NCBI RefSeq assembly: GCF_003387475.1
Contig: NZ_QUNO01000001.1
Span: 868,001-932,000 of the forward strand
From: Kutzneria buriramensis
GTDB taxonomy: Bacteria > Actinomycetota > Actinomycetes > Mycobacteriales > Pseudonocardiaceae
Reading direction: 5' to 3'
DNA: 64,000 nucleotides
The notes below the pieces were generated by a model. It was not told where the DNA came from and made no database searches. It saw only the letters and a program-made list of their open reading frames with translations. Positions 20,492-28,178 of the stretch are shown here, piece after piece. The number at the start of each line of letters is the position of its first letter. Within the stretch, counting starts at the first letter, position 1. A program made the translations under genes and the position numbers.

Positions 20492-20707
20492 ATGACCGAG
20501 GAGATCCGGGCCGAGATGGTGGCCAACGTGAGCAAGGTCGTGGCGCATGAGGGCGACACCGTGGCCGACGGCGCGGAGATCGTCATCCTGGAGTCGATGA
20601 AGATGGAGATCCCGGCGGTGGCCCACCACGCGGGACGGGTGACCAGGGTCGCGGTGGCCGAGGGCGACGTCGTGCAGGAGGGCGACCTGCTCGCGGTCGT
20701 GGAGTAG
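20492..20707 (+). CDS. Single-domain biotin/lipoyl attachment protein (TB7.3-like)
   Basis: 71 residues consisting of one biotinyl domain with the attachment lysine in ILESMKMEIP (Lys about 35). Orthologous in position and sequence to mycobacterial biotinylated protein TB7.3 (Rv3221c), between the SigH/RshA pair and PdtaS. It lacks carboxylase domains, so it must act as a carrier subunit for a carboxylase encoded elsewhere, or serve another function. ATG 20492 chosen; an in-frame earlier GTG at 20444 gives an extension without family similarity. Confidence 0.88.
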   Translation: MTEEIRAEMVANVSKVVAHEGDTVADGAEIVILESMKMEIPAVAHHAGRVTRVAVAEGDVVQEGDLLAVVE

Positions 20708-20793
20708 CCGCGCGGCTGGCCCGAGAGTGATGTCGTGCGGGATGGCGGCCTGATCGCCGTCGCCGAGTCGCGGGACCGACTAGCGTCGGCGGC

Positions 20794-22287
20794 GTGTCGA
20801 CACTCACCGACCTGCTCGCCGAGCACACGGGCCTGCCCGGCGCCGCCGCCGACCACCTTCAGATGGTGGCCGCGGAGTGGCAGCTGCTGTCGGACCTGGC
20901 CTTCGCCGACTTCGTGCTCTGGGTGCCGCTGGGCGACCACCAGGACCCGGACGCCAAGTACCTGTGCGTGGCGCAGGCCCGGCCGACCACCGGCCCGACC
21001 TCCCACCCCGACGACATGGTCGGCAGCACGGTCACCGCGGACGAGCACCCGCAGCTGCGCCGCGCCCTGGTCGAGGGTCGGATCTGCCGCGAGGAGGACC
21101 CCCGCTGGCACCTGGGCGTGCCGGTGCGCCGGGAGACCATCCCGGTCCGCTTCCACGGCGAGATCATCGCCGTGCTGTCCCGGGACACCAACCTGGCCGT
21201 GCCGCGGGTGCCGAGCCCGCTGGAGATCGCCTACCTGGGCAGCGCCGCCGACCTCTGTCAGATGATCTCCGACGGCACGTTCCCGGCCGTCGAGCCGTCC
21301 GCCGACGTGCACACCAGCCCCCGCGTGGGCGACGGCCTGATCCGCATCGACAGCGCCGGCGCGGTGGTCTTCGCCAGCCCGAACGCACTGTCGGCGTACC
21401 ACCGCATGGGCCACGCCGCCGACCTGATCGGCGTGCACCTGGCCCCGCTGACCCGGTCGCTGGTGGCCGACCCGTTCGACGCGACGGAGGTCGCGCAGCG
21501 GATCCGTACCGCCCTGGACGGCAATCCGAGCATGCGCATCGAGGCGGAGTCCCGCCGCGGCGCTGCGGTGCTGTTCCGGGCGCTGCCGCTGCGGCCGCTG
21601 GGCAAGGCGGCGGGCGCGCTGGTGCTGGTCCGCGACGTCACGGAGGTCAAGCGCCGCGACCGCGCCCTGCTGTCCAAGGACGCGACGATCCGCGAGATCC
21701 ACCACCGGGTGAAGAACAATCTGCAGACGGTGGCGGCGCTGCTGCGGCTCCAGGCCCGCCGCACCAACAACGCCGAGGCCCGGGACGTGCTCCAGGAGTC
21801 GGTGCGCCGGGTGACCTCGATCGCGCTGGTGCACGAGACGCTGTCCATGTCGGTGGACGAGCGGGCCAACCTGGACGACGTGCTGGACCAGGTGTTCCCG
21901 ATGCTCTCGGACGTGGCGACGGCGGAGAACAGCATCGCCGTGCGCAAGGAGGGCAAGCTCGGCGTGGTGCCGGCGGAACTGGCCACGCCGCTGGTCATGG
22001 TGCTCACCGAGCTGGTGCAGAACGCGCTGGAGCATGCCTATCCGGCCGGCAATTCGGGCGAGGTGGTGGTGCGTGCCGAGCGGTCCGCCAAATACCTGGA
22101 CGTGGTGGTGGCCGACGAGGGCAGGGGCCTGCCGCCGGGCTTCTCGCTGGAGCGGACCGAGCGGCTGGGCCTCCAGATCGTCCGCACGCTGGTGGAGTCC
22201 GAGCTGCGGGGATCGCTGTCGCTGCGCCGCCGGGACGAGAAAGGCACCGAGGCCGTGCTGCGGGTGCCGCTGCGGCGCAGCCGCTAG
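20794..22287 (+). CDS. pdtaS: Sensor histidine kinase PdtaS (HisKA_2 family)
   Basis: 497-residue cytosolic kinase. Domain order: GAF-like N-terminus (about 1-150), PAS (about 165-280), HisKA_2 with phosphoacceptor IHHRVKNNLQTVAALLRLQ (His about 305), HATPase_c with ELVQNALEHAYP (N box), VADEGRGLPPGF (G1) and LGLQIVRTLVESEL (G2). Orthologue of Rv3220c, whose partner is the ANTAR-type RNA-binding antiterminator PdtaR; in M. tuberculosis the pair senses metals/NO and tunes translation. No response regulator lies next to it here, as in mycobacteria. GTG start 20794. Confidence 0.92.
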   Translation: MSTLTDLLAEHTGLPGAAADHLQMVAAEWQLLSDLAFADFVLWVPLGDHQDPDAKYLCVAQARPTTGPTSHPDDMVGSTVTADEHPQLRRALVEGRICREEDPRWHLGVPVRRETIPVRFHGEIIAVLSRDTNLAVPRVPSPLEIAYLGSAADLCQMISDGTFPAVEPSADVHTSPRVGDGLIRIDSAGAVVFASPNALSAYHRMGHAADLIGVHLAPLTRSLVADPFDATEVAQRIRTALDGNPSMRIEAESRRGAAVLFRALPLRPLGKAAGALVLVRDVTEVKRRDRALLSKDATIREIHHRVKNNLQTVAALLRLQARRTNNAEARDVLQESVRRVTSIALVHETLSMSVDERANLDDVLDQVFPMLSDVATAENSIAVRKEGKLGVVPAELATPLVMVLTELVQNALEHAYPAGNSGEVVVRAERSAKYLDVVVADEGRGLPPGFSLERTERLGLQIVRTLVESELRGSLSLRRRDEKGTEAVLRVPLRRSR

Positions 22288-22320
22288 ATCGCGCGTCGAT
22301 TAATTCGACTTGGACGTACA

Positions 22321-22357
22321 AGGGGCTTGGAACCTCGGGGGAAGGTTCCAAGCCCCT
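22321..22357. terminator. Bidirectional terminator between pdtaS and whiB1
   Basis: 14-bp perfect stem (AGGGGCTTGGAACC at 22321-22334 with 22344-22357) and a 9-nt loop, placed between convergent genes. Confidence 0.85.
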
Positions 22358-22390
22358 GGCACGATGAGAAATCGAAAAGAAATGCGTTCG

Positions 22391-22645
22391 TCAGGCGTTG
22401 CTACGAGCGCGGGTACGAGCGTTGCGACGCTTCAGCGCACGCCTCTCGTCCTCGCTCATACCGCCCCACACGCCGGCGTCCTGCCCGCTCTCCAGTGCCC
22501 ACGACAGGCAACCGGACACCACCGGGCAGCGGCGGCAGACGGTCTTCGCCTCGGCGATCTGCAGCAACGCCGGACCGCTGTTCCCAACGGGGAAGAACAG
22601 CTCGGGGTCCTCGTCACGGCAGGCCGCGCGGTGGCGCCAGTCCAT
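22391..22645 (-). CDS. whiB1: WhiB-family Fe-S transcription factor WhiB1 (WblE)
   Basis: 84-residue Wbl protein that binds a 4Fe-4S cluster and the primary sigma factor region 4. The four cysteines are in RAACRDED (about 9), KTVCRRCPV (about 37 and 40) and SGCLSW (about 46), followed by the GVWGGMSEDERR turn and a basic tail (LKRRNARTRARSNA). WhiB1 is the essential, NO-sensitive member in M. tuberculosis; position next to pdtaS and the lipid kinase supports orthology with Rv3219. Regulation: a CRP-like site lies upstream at 22710-22725. Confidence 0.95.
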   Translation of the reverse strand: MDWRHRAACRDEDPELFFPVGNSGPALLQIAEAKTVCRRCPVVSGCLSWALESGQDAGVWGGMSEDERRALKRRNARTRARSNA

Positions 22646-22709
22646 TTCTCTAGCTCCTCGCTAAGCGCGCTGCGAGCGCGCCGTTGTCGTCAGCGGTCGT
22701 CGGGGTGCT

Positions 22710-22725
22710 TGTGAATGCTTTCACG
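22710..22725 (-). promoter_or_regulatory. CRP-like operator upstream of whiB1
   Basis: TGTGAATGCTTTCACG matches the CRP consensus TGTGA-N6-TCACA at 9 of 10 fixed positions. It is 65-80 nt before the whiB1 start. The M. tuberculosis CRP homologue (Rv3676) is known to regulate whiB1, so conserved cAMP control is likely. Confidence 0.7.
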
Positions 22726-22895
22726 AACTCTCGGGATGTCAAGGGGTCGGCTCCGACTCGGTGAGAGAACTCACCCGAAAGATCGGCAGGCCTGACCACT
22801 GGCTCCGGTCCGTGACCAGCAATGATGCCGTGTGTCGCGGCGTCACGACGAGCTTATTACGCTCCGGTCACGAACGCAGCACGACAACGCGCAGA

Positions 22896-23825
22896 TCACA
22901 CCGCGACCCGCAGCGCCTTCGGCACTGACAGGAACTTTACCTGACGGTGCTCGCCCAGATCGTCGCCGTCCACCTGAAGCCGCACGGGTTGCTCCGCGGT
23001 GACCGCGATCTCGGCCACATCGTCCAGCCGCAGCAGGCTGCTGCCCGAGGGCGGGCCGAGCGGCAGCAGGATCTGCGACAGGGTGCGCGCGATGGTCGGC
23101 GGGGCCAGGCTGCGCAGCGCGAACAGGCCCAGGCCGCCGTCGAACGAGCAGCCCGGGTTCATGTGGATCGGCTTCGCGCCCAGGTAGGTCCACGGATCGG
23201 TGTTCGAGACGAATGCCAGTCTCGTCGTCTCGCGGGTGCCGTCGGGCAGTTCGATCTGCAAGTCTGTGGCGGTCATCATCTGCCGCAGGTAGTTGGCCAG
23301 CGCGATGGACGCGTACAGCAGCGGGCTGGCCGTCTTGTCGCGGCGGCGCTCCACCTCGGCGACGACGTCGGCGTCCCAGCCCAGGCCGGCGTTGAACGTG
23401 AACCAGCGGCTGTCGGAGTTGGCCGGCTCGACCAGGCCGAGTCCGACCTCGCGGCGGCTGCCGCTCTCGATCGCCAGCAGCAGCCGGTGGGTGGCCTCCA
23501 CCGGGTCCCTGGGCAGCCCCAGGGCGCGCGCGAACACGTTCGCCGAGCCGCCGGGCACGACACCCAGCGCCGGCGCGTCCGCGGGGTCCTGCGCCTTCGC
23601 GAGCAGGCCGTTGACCACCTCGTTGACGGTGCCGTCACCACCGTGGGCGACCACCAGGTCGACCCCGTCCGCCACGGCGCGCGCGGCGGCGTCGGCCGCG
23701 TGCCCCCGGTAGCTGGTCTCCACGATCTCCAGCTGCACGTCGCTGGCCAGCGCGTGGGCCAGCACGTCCCGTCCGGCGGCGGTCGTCGCCGTCGCCTGCG
23801 GGTTCACCACGAGTAGGGCACGCAC
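22896..23825 (-). CDS. Diacylglycerol/sphingosine kinase-like lipid kinase
   Basis: 309-residue DAGK catalytic-domain protein. It opens with VRALLVVNPQATATT, then the nucleotide-binding loop VVAHGGDGTVNEVVNGL (about 70, GGDGT motif) and LGVVPGGSANVFARALGLP (about 103). The later metal-site region LQVDGDDLGE (about 283) is also conserved. It phosphorylates a diacylglycerol or related lipid. Start GTG 23825. The orthologue Rv3218 also adjoins whiB1 in M. tuberculosis. Confidence 0.9.
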   Translation of the reverse strand: MRALLVVNPQATATTAAGRDVLAHALASDVQLEIVETSYRGHAADAAARAVADGVDLVVAHGGDGTVNEVVNGLLAKAQDPADAPALGVVPGGSANVFARALGLPRDPVEATHRLLLAIESGSRREVGLGLVEPANSDSRWFTFNAGLGWDADVVAEVERRRDKTASPLLYASIALANYLRQMMTATDLQIELPDGTRETTRLAFVSNTDPWTYLGAKPIHMNPGCSFDGGLGLFALRSLAPPTIARTLSQILLPLGPPSGSSLLRLDDVAEIAVTAEQPVRLQVDGDDLGEHRQVKFLSVPKALRVAV

Positions 23826-23930
23826 ACCAGCAGAGTAAGACAGGCCGTGACCATCGACCGGCCGTCCGGCTCTGTACGGGTGGTTGACGCTCATCGAAAG
23901 TGAGGCAGGTCTCCTTCCAACTCGCTGTCC

Positions 23931-23978
23931 GTGTTGTCGGCGAGTGCACCCAGACGACCGTCTGCTCGACGACAACAC
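23931..23978. repeat. Nested inverted repeat between lipid kinase and membrane protein genes
   Basis: GTGTTGTCG (23931-23939) pairs with 23970-23978; further in, GAG pairs with CTC and CAGAC with GTCTG. It sits in a 265-nt divergent spacer upstream of both flanking genes. It may be an operator or leader hairpin. Confidence 0.5.
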
Positions 23979-24090
23979 CTGAATCATCGCCCCAACCTCC
24001 GCGCCGATCGACCGGCCGTCCGGGTGGCCTACGATCGTGGCTGCGCACGGATCGTGATGTGCGCTGGTAGCAGGTCGAGGAAGGTGTCCG

Positions 24091-24504
24091 TTGTCACGCG
24101 AAATCGCCGCTCCCGGACCCGTTCGCGCCGCTGGCGCGCTGGTATTCGCGCAGGGCGTCGCCGCGCTCGTGGTCGCCGTGATCGCGCTGGTGCGCGGCAT
24201 CGCCGGCGGCGCGCCCGGCGACCTGGCCTACGGCGAGGCCGGCATCTTCGCGGTGATCGCCCTCGCGTTCGGGGCGCCCGGCCTGCTGCTGTGGCAGGGG
24301 CGGCGCGGCGCCCGCAACGGCGCGGTGTTCCTCCAGCTGCTGGTGCTGGGCGGCGTCTGGTACCAGTTCAACCCGGCCGAGTCGCTGCCGGTCGACCTGC
24401 TCTTCACGGCCTACTGCCTGGCCGTGCTGGTGCTGCTGTTCCGCGCCTCGTCCCGCGCGTGGGCGATGGGCGTGACCGAAGAGGAGTCGCAGCAGCCCCG
24501 CTAG
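24091..24504 (+). CDS. Small integral membrane protein (Rv3217c-like)
   Basis: 137 residues with about four hydrophobic segments: ALVFAQGVAALVVAVIALV (about 16-35), GIFAVIALAFGAPGLLL (about 52-68), GAVFLQLLVLGGVWYQF (about 78-95) and LLFTAYCLAVLVLLF (about 103-118). No catalytic motif. Position between the lipid kinase and GNAT genes matches Rv3217c. The only sensible start is TTG 24091, preceded by GAGGAAGG. Its stop overlaps the GNAT gene stop (convergent, 4 nt). Confidence 0.82.
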   Translation: MSREIAAPGPVRAAGALVFAQGVAALVVAVIALVRGIAGGAPGDLAYGEAGIFAVIALAFGAPGLLLWQGRRGARNGAVFLQLLVLGGVWYQFNPAESLPVDLLFTAYCLAVLVLLFRASSRAWAMGVTEEESQQPR

Positions 24505-24974
24505 ACGCGGGCCGCGGCCTTGGCGAGCGCCTCGTCGGCGAGGCGATAGCGGTACCAGTTGTCGACCCTGCTCGCGCCCATCGCCTCGTAGAAGTCGATC
24601 GCGGGCTGGTTCCAGTCCAGCACCGACCACTCGAACCGGCCGAGGCCGCGGTCGGCGGATTCCTTGGCCAGCGCGAGGAAAAGCGCCCGGCCGAGGCCGC
24701 TGCCGCGGTGCTCCGGGCGCACGAACAGGTCCTCCAGGTAGATGCCGTGGGTGCCCGTCCAGGTGGAGAAGCTCAGGTACCACAGCGACATTCCGACGAC
24801 TTCGCCGTCCGCCTCGGCCACGTGGCCGAACAGCGCCGGCGACGGGCCGAACAGCGCGGCGCGCAGCTGCTCGGCCGTCAGGTGGCACTCCTGCGTCGCC
24901 CGCTCGTACGCGGCGAGGTCGTGCACGAGCTGCACGACCACGTCGACATCCGACTCGCGGACGCTGCGGATCAT
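24501..24974 (-). CDS. GNAT-family N-acetyltransferase
   Basis: 157-residue GNAT with the acetyl-CoA loop LFVRPEHRGSGLGRALF (R/Q-x-x-G-x-G/A, about 89) and the conserved YLEDLFV strand. The sequence (MIRSVRESDVDVVVQLVHDLAAYE, read as shorter pieces; WNQPAIDFYEAMGA near 124) resembles the spermidine/diamine acetyltransferase-like branch. The orthologue is probably Rv3216. ATG 24974 overlaps the stop of the phosphatase gene upstream by one base (TGATG), so the two are co-translated. Confidence 0.88.
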   Translation of the reverse strand: MIRSVRESDVDVVVQLVHDLAAYERATQECHLTAEQLRAALFGPSPALFGHVAEADGEVVGMSLWYLSFSTWTGTHGIYLEDLFVRPEHRGSGLGRALFLALAKESADRGLGRFEWSVLDWNQPAIDFYEAMGASRVDNWYRYRLADEALAKAAARV

Positions 24975-25570
24975 CAGATCTCCCCCAGCGGTGGCACGTT
25001 CAGGCGGCGGATCTGCGCCTGCCCCCGGTCCTCACCCAACACCGAGATGCCCGCCGGGTCCAACCCGATCCGGACGCCCGCGGCCGGGTCCAGGCCGAGC
25101 CAGCGCACCACCAGCACGCGGCTGAAGTGGCCGTGGCCGATCAGCACCACGTCGCCGCGGTCCAGCGCCTGCCGGGCGCGGTCCAGCACGGCGTCGGCGC
25201 GGTCGCCGACTTCCTTGGCGGTCTCGCCGCCCGGGATCTCGTGCGTCCACACCGACCAGTCCGGCACCGACTCCCGGATCTGCTCCGTGGTGAGGCCCTC
25301 GTAGTCGCCGTAGTCCCACTCGGCGAGGTCCTCGGTCACCTCGTCCACGATCAGGCCGGCCAGCTGGGCCGTGCGGCCCGCGCGGGAACGGGGACTGGCC
25401 AGGACAAGTCTGGGGGGCACGGTCGTCCCGCGGAGTTCGGCCAGGACGGCGCCGGCCTTGCGGGCCTGCTGCTCGCCGTGCGCCGTGAGGGGGACGTCGG
25501 TTCGACCGGTGTGCTGGCCGGTGACCGACCATTCGGTTTCCCCGTGCCTGATGACGTACACGTCTGCCAC
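24974..25570 (-). CDS. Histidine phosphatase (phosphoglycerate-mutase-like, Gpm2 type)
   Basis: 198 residues. The catalytic signature VYVIRHGETEW (phospho-accepting His about 9) starts the protein; the second histidine is in VLIGHGHFSRVL (about 145) and the acid/base glutamate in AEWDYGDYEG (about 84). It matches the branch of M. tuberculosis Rv3214 (gpm2), shown to be a phosphatase rather than a mutase. GTG start 25570. It is divergent from the gene at 25697. Confidence 0.87.
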   Translation of the reverse strand: MADVYVIRHGETEWSVTGQHTGRTDVPLTAHGEQQARKAGAVLAELRGTTVPPRLVLASPRSRAGRTAQLAGLIVDEVTEDLAEWDYGDYEGLTTEQIRESVPDWSVWTHEIPGGETAKEVGDRADAVLDRARQALDRGDVVLIGHGHFSRVLVVRWLGLDPAAGVRIGLDPAGISVLGEDRGQAQIRRLNVPPLGEI

Positions 25571-25653
25571 CCAGCGGATCGTAGCCCCGCGCTGCCGTCG
25601 CGGCAGGTCCTGTGACCCATCGCACTGCATCGAACAGGCGATCGAACATTGGG

Positions 25654-25677
25654 CCTCCATGAGGTATAATTTGGAGG
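25654..25677 (+). promoter_or_regulatory. Promoter with consensus -10 inside an inverted repeat
   Basis: A perfect TATAAT (25665-25670) is flanked by CCTCCA (25654-25659) and TGGAGG (25672-25677). The -35 region is poor (TCGAAC at 17-nt spacing), which with the palindrome around the -10 suggests operator control of the gene at 25697. Confidence 0.6.
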
Positions 25678-25696
25678 TAATCCAGGGGAGAGGACG

Positions 25697-26320
25697 GTGT
25701 CGGCGGTGCGTCATCCGAAACTCGGGGTTGTGGTGGACTTCGCCAACTGCGTGCCCGGCGCGCAGACCAGGATCGTCTCCGACCAGCGGCGCATGTACCT
25801 CGACGAGGGGCGCCAGCCGTGGGCGTACTACGGGCCGATGGTGGCCGCGATCCGGCGCGCGCTGGCCGATCCGGCGCCGCAGCTCGCGTTGGAGCTGGCC
25901 GTGGCCAAAGTGGAGGAACCGGCCAAGCACGGCCATTTCGTCGAGCTGCAGAAGGGATTCCTGCGCTGGCACGAGGGATTCGCCGGCAGTCTGGTGCCCG
26001 TCGGCGCCGGCAGCTGGATCGGCGACGACGCGATCTTCGACGTGCACCCGCAACTCGGCCTGCGGCCGGCGAAGGGCCCCAAGCTGGCCGTGCAGCTGTA
26101 CATGAAGGAACCGGAGCTGCGGCCGGACGCCGCCGCCGTTCCGTTGCACATGATGCGATCCGTGATGGACCAGGTGCTGCCCGGCGGCGTGCCGGCGATT
26201 CTCGATGTGCGGCGCGGGAAACTGCTGCTGCCCTCGCGTCGCCGCAGCGACAAGCGGTTGGACGCGGACGTGGCCGGCGTGGTCGCGCACTGGGCCGCGA
26301 TCTGGCGGGCCATCGCCTGA
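25697..26320 (+). CDS. Conserved hypothetical protein, 207 aa
   Basis: Family not recognised. The protein has no signal peptide or membrane helix. Regions: GVVVDFANCVPGAQTRIVS at the N-terminus, a Trp/Tyr-rich QPWAYYGPMVAAIRRAL, FLRWHEGFAGSLVPVGAGSW in the middle, DAIFDVHPQLGLRPAKGPKL, and a basic C-terminal KLLLPSRRRSDKRLD. The mixture of hydrophobic strands suggests a globular cytoplasmic protein. GTG 25697 with GGGGAGAGG upstream. It has its own regulated-looking promoter and is followed by the convergent lipoprotein gene. Confidence 0.65.
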   Translation: MSAVRHPKLGVVVDFANCVPGAQTRIVSDQRRMYLDEGRQPWAYYGPMVAAIRRALADPAPQLALELAVAKVEEPAKHGHFVELQKGFLRWHEGFAGSLVPVGAGSWIGDDAIFDVHPQLGLRPAKGPKLAVQLYMKEPELRPDAAAVPLHMMRSVMDQVLPGGVPAILDVRRGKLLLPSRRRSDKRLDADVAGVVAHWAAIWRAIA

Positions 26321-26334
26321 AACCGTTGCGGCGC

Positions 26335-26703
26335 TTAGGCCCGCTGCGTCTGGGTGAGGAAGGCGACGCCGTTCTTGTCGCAGCCGACCTGGCTGGCGTT
26401 GCGGTCGTCCAGGTCGGCCTCGCAGGTCCAGCCGTTCACCACGAGCCGGCGGGCCGTGCCCTGGGCCTTGTGCGGGGCGTCGCGGTAGTAGTCGTACAGG
26501 ACGTTGAGCACCTCGCCGCAGTCGGCGGTGCCGGCGGGCAGGGCCGGCGAGACGACGTCCCGCTTGCCGGCGGGGCCCGTCACCAGGCCGCAGTCCACCG
26601 GCGGCACGTAGGAGGACGGCGGCGGCTGGGCGTGCGTCGGCCCGGCGCCACAGGCGGTGACCAGCAGCAGGACGCCGAGCAGGGCCGGCAGCCATCGCCC
26701 CAT
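26335..26703 (-). CDS. Small lipoprotein of unknown function
   Basis: 122 residues with a signal peptide and lipobox (LLGVLLLVTACG, Cys about 18). The mature part is Pro-rich, then contains four more cysteines (VDCGL, ADCGE, WTCEA, VGCDK) that could form two disulfides outside the membrane. No family recognised. ATG 26703 is preceded by GGAGGA at 5 nt. It is downstream of the lyase-like gene on the same strand (57-nt gap). Confidence 0.72.
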   Translation of the reverse strand: MGRWLPALLGVLLLVTACGAGPTHAQPPPSSYVPPVDCGLVTGPAGKRDVVSPALPAGTADCGEVLNVLYDYYRDAPHKAQGTARRLVVNGWTCEADLDDRNASQVGCDKNGVAFLTQTQRA

Positions 26704-26759
26704 GGTTCCTCCGTACGAGTGAATTGCTGCCCGTTGGACGCACGTCGCGCCCCGTGGTT

Positions 26760-28178
26760 TCACCCGGACGTGAATTTGGCGCGCAACCGCCGGACATCTT
26801 CGCCGAGCGGTCGGTCGACCAGCACGGGGGGCACCGTTTCGGCGATCCAGGCGTACGCCTCGCGCAGCCGCGGGGCGCCGGGCAGGCCGCGCAGGTGGTG
26901 CGCCTGGGCGAGGCCGGTCAGCTCGCAGGCGGTGATCGACAGCAGGTGGTCGATCACCCGCCTGAGCTGCTCGCCGGCGGCCCAGGCGTGCGCCTGCACG
27001 TCCTCCTGGCCGGCGGAGGTGTCGAGCGAGCCGAGCGTTGCCGGCGTGGTCAGGCGGCGGATCTCGTGCAGCTCGCCGGCGGCCCGCTTGTGGATGGGGG
27101 ACAGGCCGGCCTGCGGCCCGGGATCCATGGCGAGCTGGGCGTTCAGGCCGGTGAACTGGCTGTCCATCAACCGGTGCAGGCGCTGCACGCTGATCTCGGC
27201 GACGTGCGTGAGGGCCGCCGTCACAGCGTCCAGGCGCAGGCCGACCGTGACGGCGTGGTAGCCGGCGGTGGAGGTGAACCGGCCGTTGAGGAAAGAGGGG
27301 GAATCCGTCGGCGCGGCAAGGAGAAGGTCCCGCGCCGCGGCGAGGTCGTCCAGGGTGCGCAGGGCGTGGGCGATGGCCTGCGGGGCGACCCGGAACGACA
27401 CCGGGGCCTGCACGAGGTCGGACCGGGTGGCGGAATTCGTCGTGCGGGAACGGATGTCCTTCAGGACCTTGGCCAGCACGGTGTCGGGCCCGGCCAGCGC
27501 CGGGTCGTAGATCGTCCGGGGCGCGCCGAGCACGTCGATCGCCATGGCGGCGGCCAGGATTTGCAGTTCGACGGCCTCCGCCGCCTCGGCCCCGCGCATG
27601 AAGGCGTGCGCCAGCGCCAGCGGCGATCCCTGGATGAGGCTGGCGCCTTCCTTGGGGCCCAAGGGAAACGGCTTCAGCCGCCGGCGCTTCAGGGCGTCGG
27701 CCGCCGGCGTCTCGACGCCTTTGTCCAGCACCGTTCCGACGCCGACGAAGGTCTGGAACGCATGCGACAGCGGGATGATCTCGCCGGCACTGCCCAGCGC
27801 CTCCCTCGGCACGGCCGGCACGAAGCCGTCGTTGAGCCGGTCGGCGAGGAACGTGGCCAGCTCCGGGCTGGCGGCCGTGGTCGGCGCGAGGAGGCCGTGC
27901 AGCTTGACCGCCAGCAGCGCGCGGACGTCCGGCGCCGGCAGCCACGGCGGGCCGCCGACCGCGCGCCCGATGAGCAGATTCCGTTGGTGCGCGGCCTGTT
28001 GCTCGGCGTCCAGGGCGACCCCGGCCAGGCGGCCCATGCCCGTGTTGACGCCGTACACGGGCTTGTCGGCGGCGTCCAGCGCGGCGAGCATCGCCCGCCG
28101 GTTCGCCGCGACGTCGTCCAGCGGGCCGAGTTCGACCCGCGCGCCCCTGGCGATGGCCAGGATGTCCAGGGCCTTCAC
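26760..28178 (-). CDS. Aromatic amino-acid lyase (HAL/PAL) fold protein lacking the MIO serine
   Basis: 472 residues with the whole HAL/PAL superfamily fold. Family positions: YGVNTGMG (about 43, matching YGVSTGFG of HutH), QRNLLIGRAVGG, then LGSAGEIIPLSH where true lyases have G-(A/C)-S-G-D-L-A-P-L. The internal Ser that forms the MIO electrophile is Ala here, and INGT is replaced by LIQGS; QED (about 403) and the R-x-x-PQ segment (SFRVAPQ) are kept. Normal MIO chemistry therefore seems impossible, so it may be a non-catalytic or altered enzyme. GTG 28178 overlaps the stop of the ornithine-cyclodeaminase-like gene (GTGA), so both act together. Confidence 0.8.
   Translation of the reverse strand: MKALDILAIARGARVELGPLDDVAANRRAMLAALDAADKPVYGVNTGMGRLAGVALDAEQQAAHQRNLLIGRAVGGPPWLPAPDVRALLAVKLHGLLAPTTAASPELATFLADRLNDGFVPAVPREALGSAGEIIPLSHAFQTFVGVGTVLDKGVETPAADALKRRRLKPFPLGPKEGASLIQGSPLALAHAFMRGAEAAEAVELQILAAAMAIDVLGAPRTIYDPALAGPDTVLAKVLKDIRSRTTNSATRSDLVQAPVSFRVAPQAIAHALRTLDDLAAARDLLLAAPTDSPSFLNGRFTSTAGYHAVTVGLRLDAVTAALTHVAEISVQRLHRLMDSQFTGLNAQLAMDPGPQAGLSPIHKRAAGELHEIRRLTTPATLGSLDTSAGQEDVQAHAWAAGEQLRRVIDHLLSITACELTGLAQAHHLRGLPGAPRLREAYAWIAETVPPVLVDRPLGEDVRRLRAKFTSG

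Noticed and set aside
22827-22848. Second CRP-like site upstream of whiB1
   Set aside because: TGTGT and TCACG are separated by 7 rather than 6 nt and one half is mismatched.
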